Source of the DNA: Dyadobacter diqingensis
GTDB taxonomy: Bacteria; Bacteroidota; Bacteroidia; Cytophagales; Spirosomataceae
Length of the DNA: 64,000 nucleotides
Assembly (NCBI RefSeq): GCF_024220585.1
Contig: NZ_JAMXKF010000003.1
Coordinates: 496,001-560,000, forward strand
Direction: 5' to 3'
In this document: one piece after another, positions 26,210 to 34,912 of the stretch
Position numbering within the stretch: position 1 is the first letter of the stretch
Layout: the number at the start of each line of letters is the position of its first letter
The notes under the pieces: generated by a model
What the model saw: the letters and a program-made list of their open reading frames with translations, nothing else
What the model was told of the DNA's origin: nothing
Databases searched by the model: none
Translations under genes and position numbers: made by a program

Positions 26210-27667
26210 TCAAAATGCCGAAATCCACTTCATAATCCATTCCGGGTTGAAGAACAATAAAATGATTGCAGCCAGGAAAAATCCGGCAATAACTTTTCCA
26301 CTGAAACCATCATGAGAAGGTAACGTTGCCTGATTTGTGTTTTTGAAAAATAGCAGGTAAGGCAGTCTTAAATAATAAGCCAGTGCGACTGCTGCGTTTA
26401 AAATCCCGCCTATCAACAACCAAAGCATCCACGGAAAACCCTGGTCGTGGTAGCTATCCCAGAGTGCCGAGAAGATCAGCCATTTTGAAGTAAAACCCAC
26501 TGTTGGCGGAAGTCCTGCCAAAGCAACCATAATGACGGTCAGTACACCTGAAATCCAGATGTTGTTTTTTCCCAATCCTTCGAAAGCAGATAATTCAGTA
26601 GTAGCTTTAGGCTGCAAAAGATCAATCAAAAAGAAAGCGGCCATATTGATCACCAGATAAGCAGCGGTATAAAATACAGCAGTTTCAAAACCAAAACGAC
26701 TGTAAGCTGCGATACCAACGACAAGATAACCCGCCTGTGCAATCGATGAATAGGCAAGCAGTCTCCGGGCATTCGATTGCCATAATGCGCCAACATTCCC
26801 TATGGTAATGCTGATCAGTGCAACACCTCCCAGAACCGGAAAATATTGCGAAGGCAAAACCGAAGCAAGCCGCATCAGTACAAGGATAACCGCCGCTTTG
26901 GGAGCAACCGACAAAAACGATACCAGAGGTGTAGGCGCTGCTTCGTAAACATCAGGCGTCCAAACATGGAATGGAACAAGCGATAACTTGAAAAGCAGTC
27001 CGGCCAGGGTCAGTAAAATGGTAACAGTAATGACAAGGTTTGAGTTATTGAGCAAACCTGCGGTCATGGCTTCGTTGGTGATGTCCAACGTGCCGGTAAG
27101 GCCATAAATGAAGGATATCCCATAAAGCATCACTGCGGAACTTGCAGCTCCGAACAGCAAGTATTTCAGACCGCCCTCTGCCGCTTTTTTATAAGGCGAA
27201 ATGGCAACCAGCAGGTAACTGCTGATGGAGATCAGTTCCAGACACAAATATATGGTCAGCAAATGTGTTGACATCGTCAGCAGGTTAAGCCCGGCGACAG
27301 TCGCGATCAGGATGGCATTAAACTCGGGAGGAAAATCGTACTTTAGAACCTTGACATGAATCAGAGCGAAAATCCAGGCAACGATTATCATAACCTTGAA
27401 AAACACGGCCTGATGATCCAGAAACAACAACGGATAAAAACGAAACGACGGCTTATCATTCCACTGACCTAACACCAGAACCAATGCGATGACACTGCCC
27501 GCCAATGCGATACTGTGGAGCAAGGACGAAGCTTTCTTTTTCTCGAATTGTTTAAACAGAACCAATTCTGAAAAAAGAAAAAAACAGAAAAACACTGCCA
27601 GGAAAATCTCAGGAGCAATTCCTCCCAAGCTTTGGCGTATATGGATGAGTTGTTCGTTTAAGTTCAA
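26210..27667 (-). CDS. nuoN: NADH-quinone oxidoreductase subunit N
   Basis: 485 residues if translation starts at the TTG at 27667 (L/MNLNEQLIHIRQSLGG). An earlier TTG at 27703 lies upstream of a perfect TAnnTTTG box (27691-27698), so it is unlikely to be transcribed from that promoter. About 14 membrane helices are present. Proton-pumping motifs include the Lys/Glu helices ILIATVAGLNLLTMSTHLLT, LCLELISISSYLLVAISPYKK and LSLVPFHVWTPDVYEAAPTP. It is the membrane subunit of complex I that couples quinone reduction to proton export. Unusually it stands alone: nuoM and nuoL are not beside it. Confidence 0.9.
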   Translation of the reverse strand: MNLNEQLIHIRQSLGGIAPEIFLAVFFCFFLFSELVLFKQFEKKKASSLLHSIALAGSVIALVLVLGQWNDKPSFRFYPLLFLDHQAVFFKVMIIVAWIFALIHVKVLKYDFPPEFNAILIATVAGLNLLTMSTHLLTIYLCLELISISSYLLVAISPYKKAAEGGLKYLLFGAASSAVMLYGISFIYGLTGTLDITNEAMTAGLLNNSNLVITVTILLTLAGLLFKLSLVPFHVWTPDVYEAAPTPLVSFLSVAPKAAVILVLMRLASVLPSQYFPVLGGVALISITIGNVGALWQSNARRLLAYSSIAQAGYLVVGIAAYSRFGFETAVFYTAAYLVINMAAFFLIDLLQPKATTELSAFEGLGKNNIWISGVLTVIMVALAGLPPTVGFTSKWLIFSALWDSYHDQGFPWMLWLLIGGILNAAVALAYYLRLPYLLFFKNTNQATLPSHDGFSGKVIAGFFLAAIILLFFNPEWIMKWISAF

Positions 27668-27690
27668 AAGCGCGGGTACAATTTTTTTGG

Positions 27691-27698
27691 CAAAAGTA
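27691..27698 (-). promoter_or_regulatory. Putative -7 box of nuoN
   Basis: The minus strand reads TACTTTTG, then C. It sits 24 bp before the TTG at 27667 and overlaps the region just after the alternative TTG at 27703, so it decides the start. Confidence 0.5.
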
Positions 27699-27814
27699 CA
27701 CAAAGATGGTAGGGAATCTATAAGATCAAAAGGAATGTTTGATATTCCAATTAGATTTTTTCTAAATAGCTATCTATCCGACACCCGAATTTACTTTATA
27801 AACTAAATCAAATC

Positions 27815-28453
27815 ATGAAAAAATTTCACAGGATTTTGTTCGCCGCCATTTTACTTTTTGGTGCGGAGGCAATAGCTCAGGATTCGACAGGCCTTAAAGG
27901 TACTCCGTTAAAGCTGGCTCAGTATACGGATGACAACTCGCCATTTCTTACAAAAGAATGGTTCCGCGGACTGGCAAGGGACAATGCAGGAAAACCATAT
28001 GACGGGGTGCTGCTGAATTATGATCTGACAAAAGACGAAGTTGTTTATAAAAACGATTCCAGCGCGTACATTCTGGGGCCGGAAATAACCGAGTTTAATA
28101 TCCCGACCGGAACTGAATTATTTACTTTTAAAAGCGGATTTCCGGCTACTTCCGATGGATTGACTGCCAGGAGTTTTTACCGTGTCCTTTACGATGGAAA
28201 CACCAAGTTGCTGAAACACTATAAAAAATCGGGTTCCGCAGCTACACAGGAGAGTTTGTACATCCTTAAAGGGGACAAACTTTCGCCTATCCAGCTGAAA
28301 GACCGAAATAGTTTTCTGAAAATCCTTTCGGATGAAAAAAATAAAATGAATTACGTTATCAAGGAAGAAAATCTTGATTTTGACGGAGCCGATGATGTGG
28401 CAAAATTACTGGCCGAATATGATGCATACAAAGCGGGCAGGGGAGGAAACTAG
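27815..28453 (+). CDS. Secreted protein of unknown function
   Basis: 212 residues with a signal peptide (MKKFHRILFAAILLFGAEAIAQ). I see no catalytic motif. The mature part contains TKEWFRGLARDNAGKPYDGVLLNYDLTKDEVVYKN, shown here as WFRGLARDNAGKPYDGVLL, and FYRVLYDGNTKLLKHYKK, a pattern seen in Bacteroidota secreted proteins that resemble bacterial interface or housekeeping envelope proteins without known role. It is divergent from nuoN and ends at a bidirectional terminator shared with the next, convergent gene. Probably periplasmic. Confidence 0.75.
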   Translation: MKKFHRILFAAILLFGAEAIAQDSTGLKGTPLKLAQYTDDNSPFLTKEWFRGLARDNAGKPYDGVLLNYDLTKDEVVYKNDSSAYILGPEITEFNIPTGTELFTFKSGFPATSDGLTARSFYRVLYDGNTKLLKHYKKSGSAATQESLYILKGDKLSPIQLKDRNSFLKILSDEKNKMNYVIKEENLDFDGADDVAKLLAEYDAYKAGRGGN

Positions 28454-28475
28454 CAAAACTCCTGGTACCTAAAAC

Positions 28476-28515
28476 AAAAAGCCTGAACGGAAAATAAATT
28501 CCATTCAGGCTTTTT
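28476..28515. terminator. Bidirectional terminator
   Basis: A-run plus gcctgaa (28476-28487) pairs with ttcaggc plus T-run (28504-28515); inner bases extend the stem with one mismatch. It lies between two convergent genes and can serve both. Confidence 0.8.
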
Positions 28516-28528
28516 GGTGATAATATAA

Positions 28529-29017
28529 CTATTGGGCTAAGTCTTCTACCTTTTTCTTCTTTTTGGTAAAAACGTAGACTACGCCGAAATGACTTTTTAA
28601 CACACCGCTGTCAAACTTATCCTTTACATAAGGATTTAATTCCAGCGCCAGCTGAATATTCCGGTTTTGCGGCAAAGGTTTGATCCTTACGCCAACATTA
28701 ACAGAATAACCGTCCACAGTAACCAGATCAGCCTTTGAGTCAGCGATACGGTACAACGGATTCAGCCTTACACCACCGCCAATATACCATTGTGTAATTT
28801 CTCCTCTTTTGAAATTGATCATCGGAAGGATATCCACACTCAGGCTGCTGAAAAGTGAATTTGTCTGGAAACGGCTGTCAACCCAGAAAACCTTTCTTGG
28901 ATTGGTACTTATGGTCAATAAATTGCTCCATGGATAATAACCTACGGATCCCTGCGCCATCAATCCTTCACGGCCGCAAATTAAAAAAAACACAATGAGG
29001 ATTATAAGTCGTTTCAT
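28529..29017 (-). CDS. Small outer-membrane beta-barrel-like protein
   Basis: 162 residues with a signal peptide (RLIILIVFFLICGREGLMAQ). The mature part shows alternating strands such as TQWYIGGGVRLNPLYRI, YSVNVGVRIKPLPQN and LKSHFGVVYVFTKKKKK, in keeping with a small porin-like or OmpA/OmpX-type barrel. The C-terminus ends KKKKKVEDLAQ rather than with an aromatic residue, so membrane insertion is uncertain. It lies 48 bp downstream of ffh on the same strand. Function unknown. Confidence 0.65.
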   Translation of the reverse strand: MKRLIILIVFFLICGREGLMAQGSVGYYPWSNLLTISTNPRKVFWVDSRFQTNSLFSSLSVDILPMINFKRGEITQWYIGGGVRLNPLYRIADSKADLVTVDGYSVNVGVRIKPLPQNRNIQLALELNPYVKDKFDSGVLKSHFGVVYVFTKKKKKVEDLAQ

Positions 29018-29065
29018 GGATAAGTCTGATGTTGAAAATAGTATGCTTTACACAATTGAATGAAA

Positions 29066-30388
29066 CTAGCGGCGTAGTGCCTTGCTCATTTTTCCTGCTG
29101 CCTGCATTGTGTTCATTTTCTTCATCATCTTACGCATTTCATCAAATTGCTTAAGAAGGTTATTCACCTGCAAAATCGAAGTTCCGCTACCCGTAGCAAT
29201 ACGCTTTTTACGGCTTCCGTCGATAATATCCGGGTTTTCACGTTCTTTCTTGGTCATCGACTGGATGATCGCCTCGATCGGTTTGAAAGACTCGTTGTCA
29301 ATGTTCACATCTTTCATGGCACTTCCCATACCCGGGATCATACCGATCAGATCTTTCACATTACCCATTTTTTTGATTTGCTGAAGCTGGCCCAAAAAGT
29401 CGTCAAAATCAAACTTGTTCTGACGCATTTTAGCGTTAATTCTTTTGGCTTCGTCCTCGTCAAAGGCCTGCTGTGCACGTTCGACCAAAGAAATAACATC
29501 ACCCATCCCAAGAATCCTGCTCGCCATACGGTCAGGATAGAAGGAGTCAAGTGCTTCCATTTTTTCCCCTGTACTGATGTACTTGATAGGCTTATCAACA
29601 ATCTGGCGGATTGAAAGGGCAGCTCCACCACGGGCATCACCATCTAATTTGGTAAGTACAACGCCATCAAAATTCAAGCGCTCGTTGAAGGTTTTTGCCG
29701 TATTCACAGCATCCTGCCCGGTCATGGAGTCCACAACGAAAAGGATTTCAGAAGGTTTTACAGCGGATTTGATATCCTCAACCTCCTGCATCATCACTTC
29801 ATCCACAGCCAAACGACCGGCGGTATCGACGATGACGATCTTTTTACCTACTTTTCTTGCATGTGCAACCGCGTTGGTAGCGATGGCAACAGCACTTTTA
29901 TTTTCAGGTTCTGAATAAACTTCAACACCAACCTGCTCTCCAAGCACTTTCAGCTGGTCAATCGCAGCCGGACGGTAAACGTCGCAGGCTACCAGAAGAA
30001 CTTGTCTGCCTTGTTTTTTCAACAACTGGGATAACTTACCCGAAAAGGTAGTTTTACCCGAACCCTGTAAACCGGCAATCAGAATAACCGCAGGGTCTCC
30101 CTTGATATTGATTCCTTCGGCCTGGCCGCCCATCAGTTCAGTTAATTCTTCCTGAACAATTTTGACGAACATCTGCCCCGGTTCAACAGATATTAATATT
30201 TTACGGTCAAGTGCTTTTTCCCTGATCCGGTCTGTAATTTCTTTGGCAACTTTAAAGTTTACGTCGGCGTCAACCAACGCTTTACGAACCTCTTTTGTAG
30301 TAGCGGCAACGTTTATATCGGAAATGCGATCCTTCCCTTTTAAAGTACGAAAGGCATTGTTTAGCTTATCCTGTAAGTTTTCAAACAT
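29066..30388 (-). CDS. ffh: Signal recognition particle GTPase Ffh
   Basis: 440 residues. The N domain (1-90) is followed by the G domain with GLQGSGKTTFSGKLS (G1), DVYRPAAIDQL (G2), VDTAGRLAVDE (G3) and TKLDGDARGGAALS (G4). The C-terminal M domain is methionine-rich (IPGMGSAMKDV, MRKMMKKMNTMQAAGKMSKALRR, shown in parts) and binds 4.5S RNA and signal sequences. It targets membrane proteins to the translocon through FtsY. No 4.5S RNA gene was seen near it. A good promoter box lies at 30432-30439. Confidence 0.97.
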   Translation of the reverse strand: MFENLQDKLNNAFRTLKGKDRISDINVAATTKEVRKALVDADVNFKVAKEITDRIREKALDRKILISVEPGQMFVKIVQEELTELMGGQAEGINIKGDPAVILIAGLQGSGKTTFSGKLSQLLKKQGRQVLLVACDVYRPAAIDQLKVLGEQVGVEVYSEPENKSAVAIATNAVAHARKVGKKIVIVDTAGRLAVDEVMMQEVEDIKSAVKPSEILFVVDSMTGQDAVNTAKTFNERLNFDGVVLTKLDGDARGGAALSIRQIVDKPIKYISTGEKMEALDSFYPDRMASRILGMGDVISLVERAQQAFDEDEAKRINAKMRQNKFDFDDFLGQLQQIKKMGNVKDLIGMIPGMGSAMKDVNIDNESFKPIEAIIQSMTKKERENPDIIDGSRKKRIATGSGTSILQVNNLLKQFDEMRKMMKKMNTMQAAGKMSKALRR

Positions 30389-30431
30389 AAATTGGTATGG
30401 ATGAGATCGGAACTTGAATTGAAATAATGCA

Positions 30432-30439
30432 CAAAGGTA
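30432..30439 (-). promoter_or_regulatory. Putative -7 box of ffh
   Basis: The minus strand reads TACCTTTG, followed by TGC; it is 44 bp before the ffh ATG. Confidence 0.5.
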
Positions 30440-30522
30440 TAAATAAAATAAGGAGTACAGGAAAGTTGATTCCCATACTCCTTCATTTTATTCGATTTTT
30501 AACGATGTATTTGATGAAAATA

Positions 30523-31335
30523 TTACTGTTTCAGGGCAACACTTAGCTCAGCCGGCTTAGGAGCACTAATTCCGTCGAGCGCATATTGTTTGCTGATGCC
30601 TTCATTTACGTAATAATAAGTATCCCAGAAATTTTCACTGAGTGTCCATACACGCACATCAAAGAAAATTGCGTTTTCAGTCAATTTTGTAACCAGGATG
30701 TCATGTTCAACATCTTTCAAAGCAGTCGGACAAGCATCTGTTACTTTTCTGATGGAGGCACGGATCGCGTCAACACCATTCTGGCTGCCGGCTGCAAACA
30801 CCATATCCACACGAATTTTTCCTTTACCTGAAATATTGGTAATCGGTGCGGTAGAAAGTGCGCCGTTTGGTAAGATAATCGTTTTGTTATCCACCGTTAC
30901 CAGAATTGTATTGAAAATCTGGATAGCTTCCACAACGCCGGTGAATCCCTGCGCACTGATCAGATCACCGACACGGTAAGGTTTAAAAATAAGAATCAAC
31001 ACACCACCTGCAAAATTGGCAAGACTGCCCTGCAAAGCAAAACCAACGGCTAAACTGGCGGCACCCAAAACAGCCACGAAAGAGGTTGTCTGGATACCCA
31101 AAATTCCTGCAATACTCAACAGGAGCATTACATTGAGCATGACGCTCAGCAGCGAATTCAAAAACGGCTGAACATCACGGTCTACGTGCCGTCTGTCCAT
31201 CAAGGAACTAACCATCGAAGTGATTTTTCCGATGACTATTCTACCGATAATAAGCACGAGAATCGCAAGCAAAATTTTTCCGCCGTACTCTGATGCCGTG
31301 GCAATGATTTGAGCTTTGATAAGGTCGTAATTCAT
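30523..31335 (-). CDS. Small-conductance mechanosensitive channel, MscS family
   Basis: 270 residues from the ATG at 31335 (MNYDLIKAQIIATASEYGGK); the longer frame to 31395 adds an unlikely basic stretch. Three hydrophobic helices lead into the pore helix with small residues: GAASLAVGFALQGSLANFAGG, the MscS TM3 signature. The beta domain follows (PYRVGDLISAQGFTGVVEAIQIFNT in parts) and then the C-terminal alpha/beta domain. It opens under membrane tension to release solutes in hypo-osmotic shock. Length is close to that of E. coli MscS. It is monocistronic. Confidence 0.93.
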   Translation of the reverse strand: MNYDLIKAQIIATASEYGGKILLAILVLIIGRIVIGKITSMVSSLMDRRHVDRDVQPFLNSLLSVMLNVMLLLSIAGILGIQTTSFVAVLGAASLAVGFALQGSLANFAGGVLILIFKPYRVGDLISAQGFTGVVEAIQIFNTILVTVDNKTIILPNGALSTAPITNISGKGKIRVDMVFAAGSQNGVDAIRASIRKVTDACPTALKDVEHDILVTKLTENAIFFDVRVWTLSENFWDTYYYVNEGISKQYALDGISAPKPAELSVALKQ

Positions 31336-31461
31336 AATTTTGAGATTAGTGAACGTATAATGAGTTGACTTTCTAAATTTAGACAAATAGTGCATTAATA
31401 AGTCACTGGTGTCCTCAAAAAATAAATTTACCGCCCGAGCCGGTAACTGATTTGATAAGTA

Positions 31462-33798
31462 TTATCTTTTTCCGTTAAAATTATACTGGATGCCCATCAC
31501 AAAAGTCCTTGGAGCGGCTGCATTGTAAGTTGTGCGATCGGTGCTGTTATTGCCTCTGGTTGCGTTGGTAGCATACAAAACATCCGTCAGATTGAGAATA
31601 TTGGTAAACAACTCAATGCCTTTCCACTGATAACCCACACGGAAATTGAGGACATTGTAGCCATCGGCACGGACGGTATTTACCTGATTTTGATAATAAC
31701 CGGCTACATGCTGCCACTCAATGGAAGTACGGAAGTTTTTGAACCAGTCAGGGTAGTAACTGAACTCGGAGTTCCACAGCCATCGCGGAGACGAGGGCAT
31801 ATCATTGCCGTTTACATTTTTTACTGCATCAGCCTCACGGTTGCTCAAAGTAAATTCTTCATAGCGGTGAATGGCCGTTGTGCCGCCAAAACGGAAGAAA
31901 AATTCCTTTGTCGGCTTATAGGTAAGACCAAATTCAACACCGCGGTGAAGTGTTTTTCCGGCAGATTGATAGTCATAGGAATTGTCGGGCAAACGAACAT
32001 TCAGCAATTCATTGCGTCCGTTCATCTGATAAAATGCCAGGTCCAGATACACCTTGTTTTCTAACATGGACATCCAGCCACCAATTTCGGCGTTGTTGAA
32101 CTGAGCCGGCTGGAGGTTATAGTAAAACAAGTCTCCGTTTGGAAGCGGCGTGGTCCGTTTGCGGAAAATGGAAGTCAGGCCGGGCGGTGAAAATCCACGG
32201 GAGTAATTGGCATAAATACCTTTTCCTTTGCCCAGGTCATATGTAGCCCCGATTTTCGGCGTAAACTGACTGTAAGATTTGTTGCCGGAAGTATTATCGA
32301 GATAGTTGGTATAGTCAAAGGCCATACGGTCGTAACGGATGCCGGCTGAGATCCTCAATTTTGGTATCGGCTCGAAATCATACTGTGCATAAAGTGCCGA
32401 GTTTTTAATGTCGGCCTCATAATCCGAATTTCTGATATCCGGACGCTCTTTTACAATGGTATATTTTTCAACCGATTTTTTGTCTGCCCGCAATTGCGCT
32501 GCCAGGTCGATCTGATAGGACCAGTAGGTGGAAGGAGAAAAATCCAGCACGGTTCCTGCAATAAGTTTGGCGTTGAGGAAATTAAAACGCTGGCTATGCT
32601 GCGCTATTAACCCGATACTTTTAAAATTGCTTGAATTGATTTCACCCTTGGCTGTTTCCTGGCCGGTTGTCCATTTGATACCGTAACTTGGATTTTGACC
32701 GTGCTCATTTTTTCTTGCAAAAGCCGTAATAAATGATTGAGAACCATTATTCCAGTCTTTTTCAAACGTTAACCGGGTCCGCAGGGAATTTGATTTCCGG
32801 TAGGTGAAATCCGTTGTGCTTACATATTGGCGTGAAAAAAACGCTGTACTATCCACGCTTCCGCCGGTCTGTGAATCGTAATGGCTGTAAGCAAATGTAT
32901 AAATCAACCGGGTTGACGGTGTGAACTGGTATTCCAGCCGGGCATTCAGCGAATTTTTGTCATAGTCAGAGTTTTTCATCCAGCTATTGGTTTGTTTCGA
33001 TGTAAACCCACCAACATACACTCCAAATTTACCGACTGTGCCTCCGGCTCCATATTGTAATCTTTTATAACCCCACTGATCGGCCTGTATCCCGATTTTG
33101 GCCGTGGGCACCGAAGTGGGGCGCTGGGTGATGTAATTTATTGCGCCACCCACTGCTTCCGGTCCATAAATAGAAGAAACCGGGCCCTTCACAACTTCGA
33201 TGGAACTGATCGCAAACTGGTTGAATTCCAGAATCGAGTTATGATTAAAAACGCCCATAGGACGGATCGGGATGCCATCTTCCATGTAAAGAAAATAAGC
33301 GTTGGTGGTAAACGGCTGGCGGATGGCCATGGAATGTTGCTCATTGCCCAGGTTAACCATCATGACACCGGGTACTTTGTTGATCAGTTCGACCATGGCC
33401 GTTGCCTTGGCTTCCTCAATCATCCGCGGCGAAAGTTTTGAAATCGCGATGGGTGATTCCGTCCGTAAACTTGCTTCACGATTACCCGTTACAATCAGCG
33501 ATTGCAGGTTTTCAATAGCAGGTTCCAGTGCAATGCGCAGCGACCCGTTTTCCTTCGGCATCACTTCCAGGGTAGTATAACCAATACTCGATATTTTGAC
33601 CGAGCCGTTTTTGTCTGTGTTCCGTACTGAGAAGTTTCCGGTATTATCGGTTGTTGTTCCGCCAGCGGCCGTTAAAATAGTGGCGCCAATGACCGGCTCT
33701 TTGGTTTGTGCATCAAACACTTTTCCGTGAATGGTTTGGGCAAAAGCGTTTAGCGTAACGAAGAAAAATATGATGAGTGAAAATAATTTCTGTTTCAT
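31462..33798 (-). CDS. TonB-dependent outer-membrane receptor
   Basis: 778 residues with a signal peptide (about 1-20, ending NAFAQ). A CarboxypepD_reg domain at about 22-105 (IHGKVFDAQTKEPVIGATIL) is followed by the plug, with SPIAISKLSPRMIEEAKAT, ELINKVPGVMMVNLG and the closing SIEVVKGPVSSIYGPEAVGG. The rest is a 22-strand barrel ending RTFVMGIQYNFNGKR. It lacks a SusD partner, so it is a classic siderophore/cobalamin/metal-type receptor rather than a SusC. Upstream on the same strand lie two small Cys-motif proteins that could take part in the same uptake route. The substrate is not apparent from sequence. Confidence 0.93.
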   Translation of the reverse strand: MKQKLFSLIIFFFVTLNAFAQTIHGKVFDAQTKEPVIGATILTAAGGTTTDNTGNFSVRNTDKNGSVKISSIGYTTLEVMPKENGSLRIALEPAIENLQSLIVTGNREASLRTESPIAISKLSPRMIEEAKATAMVELINKVPGVMMVNLGNEQHSMAIRQPFTTNAYFLYMEDGIPIRPMGVFNHNSILEFNQFAISSIEVVKGPVSSIYGPEAVGGAINYITQRPTSVPTAKIGIQADQWGYKRLQYGAGGTVGKFGVYVGGFTSKQTNSWMKNSDYDKNSLNARLEYQFTPSTRLIYTFAYSHYDSQTGGSVDSTAFFSRQYVSTTDFTYRKSNSLRTRLTFEKDWNNGSQSFITAFARKNEHGQNPSYGIKWTTGQETAKGEINSSNFKSIGLIAQHSQRFNFLNAKLIAGTVLDFSPSTYWSYQIDLAAQLRADKKSVEKYTIVKERPDIRNSDYEADIKNSALYAQYDFEPIPKLRISAGIRYDRMAFDYTNYLDNTSGNKSYSQFTPKIGATYDLGKGKGIYANYSRGFSPPGLTSIFRKRTTPLPNGDLFYYNLQPAQFNNAEIGGWMSMLENKVYLDLAFYQMNGRNELLNVRLPDNSYDYQSAGKTLHRGVEFGLTYKPTKEFFFRFGGTTAIHRYEEFTLSNREADAVKNVNGNDMPSSPRWLWNSEFSYYPDWFKNFRTSIEWQHVAGYYQNQVNTVRADGYNVLNFRVGYQWKGIELFTNILNLTDVLYATNATRGNNSTDRTTYNAAAPRTFVMGIQYNFNGKR

Positions 33799-33937
33799 TC
33801 CCGGGGAATTTAATACGAATTAGTCAGGTTGGATACGTCGGTGATGCGCTTGCAGTGAAGGCTATCCCTGACATATCATGATAAAACATGGGTAATAGAC
33901 CCGCTGTTTTTGTATAAAAAAATGATGAATAACTAAC

Positions 33938-34324
33938 TCAGTATATTTTGGGAGGCTGCAAGATACCCAAACATGGGGCCGTGTATTGAAGCAGATTATA
34001 ATAGAAATCGATCTTCTGATCGTCGCCAGAAAGTGATCCCGATTGCAGAAAATCAAAAGTAAATACAGGCTGGGTGAAGAGCTGCAATACAGGAGAATTC
34101 TGCACCCGTGCTGTGGTTTCCTTATCCTGTTTGTCCTGTTGCTGTTTTAATTGTTTTGCCAGATAACATTTTCCGTCGCAGTGCAGCTGTGGTTTATCCC
34201 GGTTTTCGCATAAGACGCGGGCGATATAGTCCCGGTTCAAATGGAAATAGGCGATCGTTCCCCACGGACTGATGGTGGGTAGCATGATTGCAAATAACAA
34301 GATGGATGTTATAAACGAACGCAT
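33938..34324 (-). CDS. Small Cys/His-motif protein A, membrane-anchored or secreted
   Basis: 128 residues from the ATG at 34324 (an ATG at 34345 would add seven residues). A hydrophobic N-terminus (SFITSILLFAIMLPTISPWG) is followed by LNRDYIARVLCENRDKPQ and the core LHCDGKCYLAKQL. The core shares the pattern C-x5-P-x2-H-C-x-G-K-C-Y-L with its paralogue at 34418. Three Cys and one His suggest metal or redox chemistry outside the cytoplasm. The C-terminus is unlike the paralogue. I recognise the motif as recurrent in Bacteroidota proteins of unknown function but know no proven role. It lies just upstream of the TonB receptor. Confidence 0.75.
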   Translation of the reverse strand: MRSFITSILLFAIMLPTISPWGTIAYFHLNRDYIARVLCENRDKPQLHCDGKCYLAKQLKQQQDKQDKETTARVQNSPVLQLFTQPVFTFDFLQSGSLSGDDQKIDFYYNLLQYTAPCLGILQPPKIY

Positions 34325-34417
34325 GGATAAAATTGAAAACAGCATGAACAGTAGTCGCCTGTCTGCGTAAAATGCAGTCAGAATGCGCTTCTTGATACGG
34401 TGAAATAAAGAGAGGGC

Positions 34418-34807
34418 TTATGCCGGAGGATGGAAAATATCGTCTGCGGAAACACGCGCAGAAGGGGGAGAAACGTAATTGAAAGAAAGAGGGGAGTGTA
34501 CTTTATAAGAAATTTGCGGTGGTATCGCGACTTGCACCTGAAAGTCCAGTACGTGATCCAGTATTTGAGACATATAATCGCGTTCTGCCTGGCGCTTTTC
34601 CTGTTCTTCCAGCGCAGCCATTTTCTTGGCCAGATAACATTTCCCGTCGCAATGCATTTGCGGACGGTTGCGGTTTACGCAAAGATTTTTAACGATGTAG
34701 TCCCGGCGAATTTCAAAGTCCAGATACAATAGCGGTATCACCCACACTTTTATAAGCATGAGGCCCAACAAGCCAAGCGATATCCATTGTTTCTTAGGAC
34801 CTTTCAC
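34418..34807 (-). CDS. Small Cys/His-motif protein B, paralogue of protein A
   Basis: 129 residues from a GTG at 34807. The N-terminal helix QWISLGLLGLMLIKVWVIPLLYL would anchor it or act as a signal. The motif region RRDYIVKNLCVNRNRPQ then MHCDGKCYLAKKM aligns residue by residue with protein A over about 30 positions, while the C-terminal half (Gln/Val-rich, ending SADDIFHPPA) differs. It precedes protein A by 93 bp, and the two with the TonB receptor read in one direction. No function is known; metal acquisition or homeostasis is an inference from the receptor and the motif. Confidence 0.75.
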   Translation of the reverse strand: MKGPKKQWISLGLLGLMLIKVWVIPLLYLDFEIRRDYIVKNLCVNRNRPQMHCDGKCYLAKKMAALEEQEKRQAERDYMSQILDHVLDFQVQVAIPPQISYKVHSPLSFNYVSPPSARVSADDIFHPPA

Positions 34808-34912
34808 AATTGATCACGATGCTCTGCGAACATCCGTTGAATGTATTTTGGTGCAAAGGTAGTTAGCAGTATCCAGAAAGTGATTTTTAAACTAAAATTT
34901 ATAGCCAGGCTG

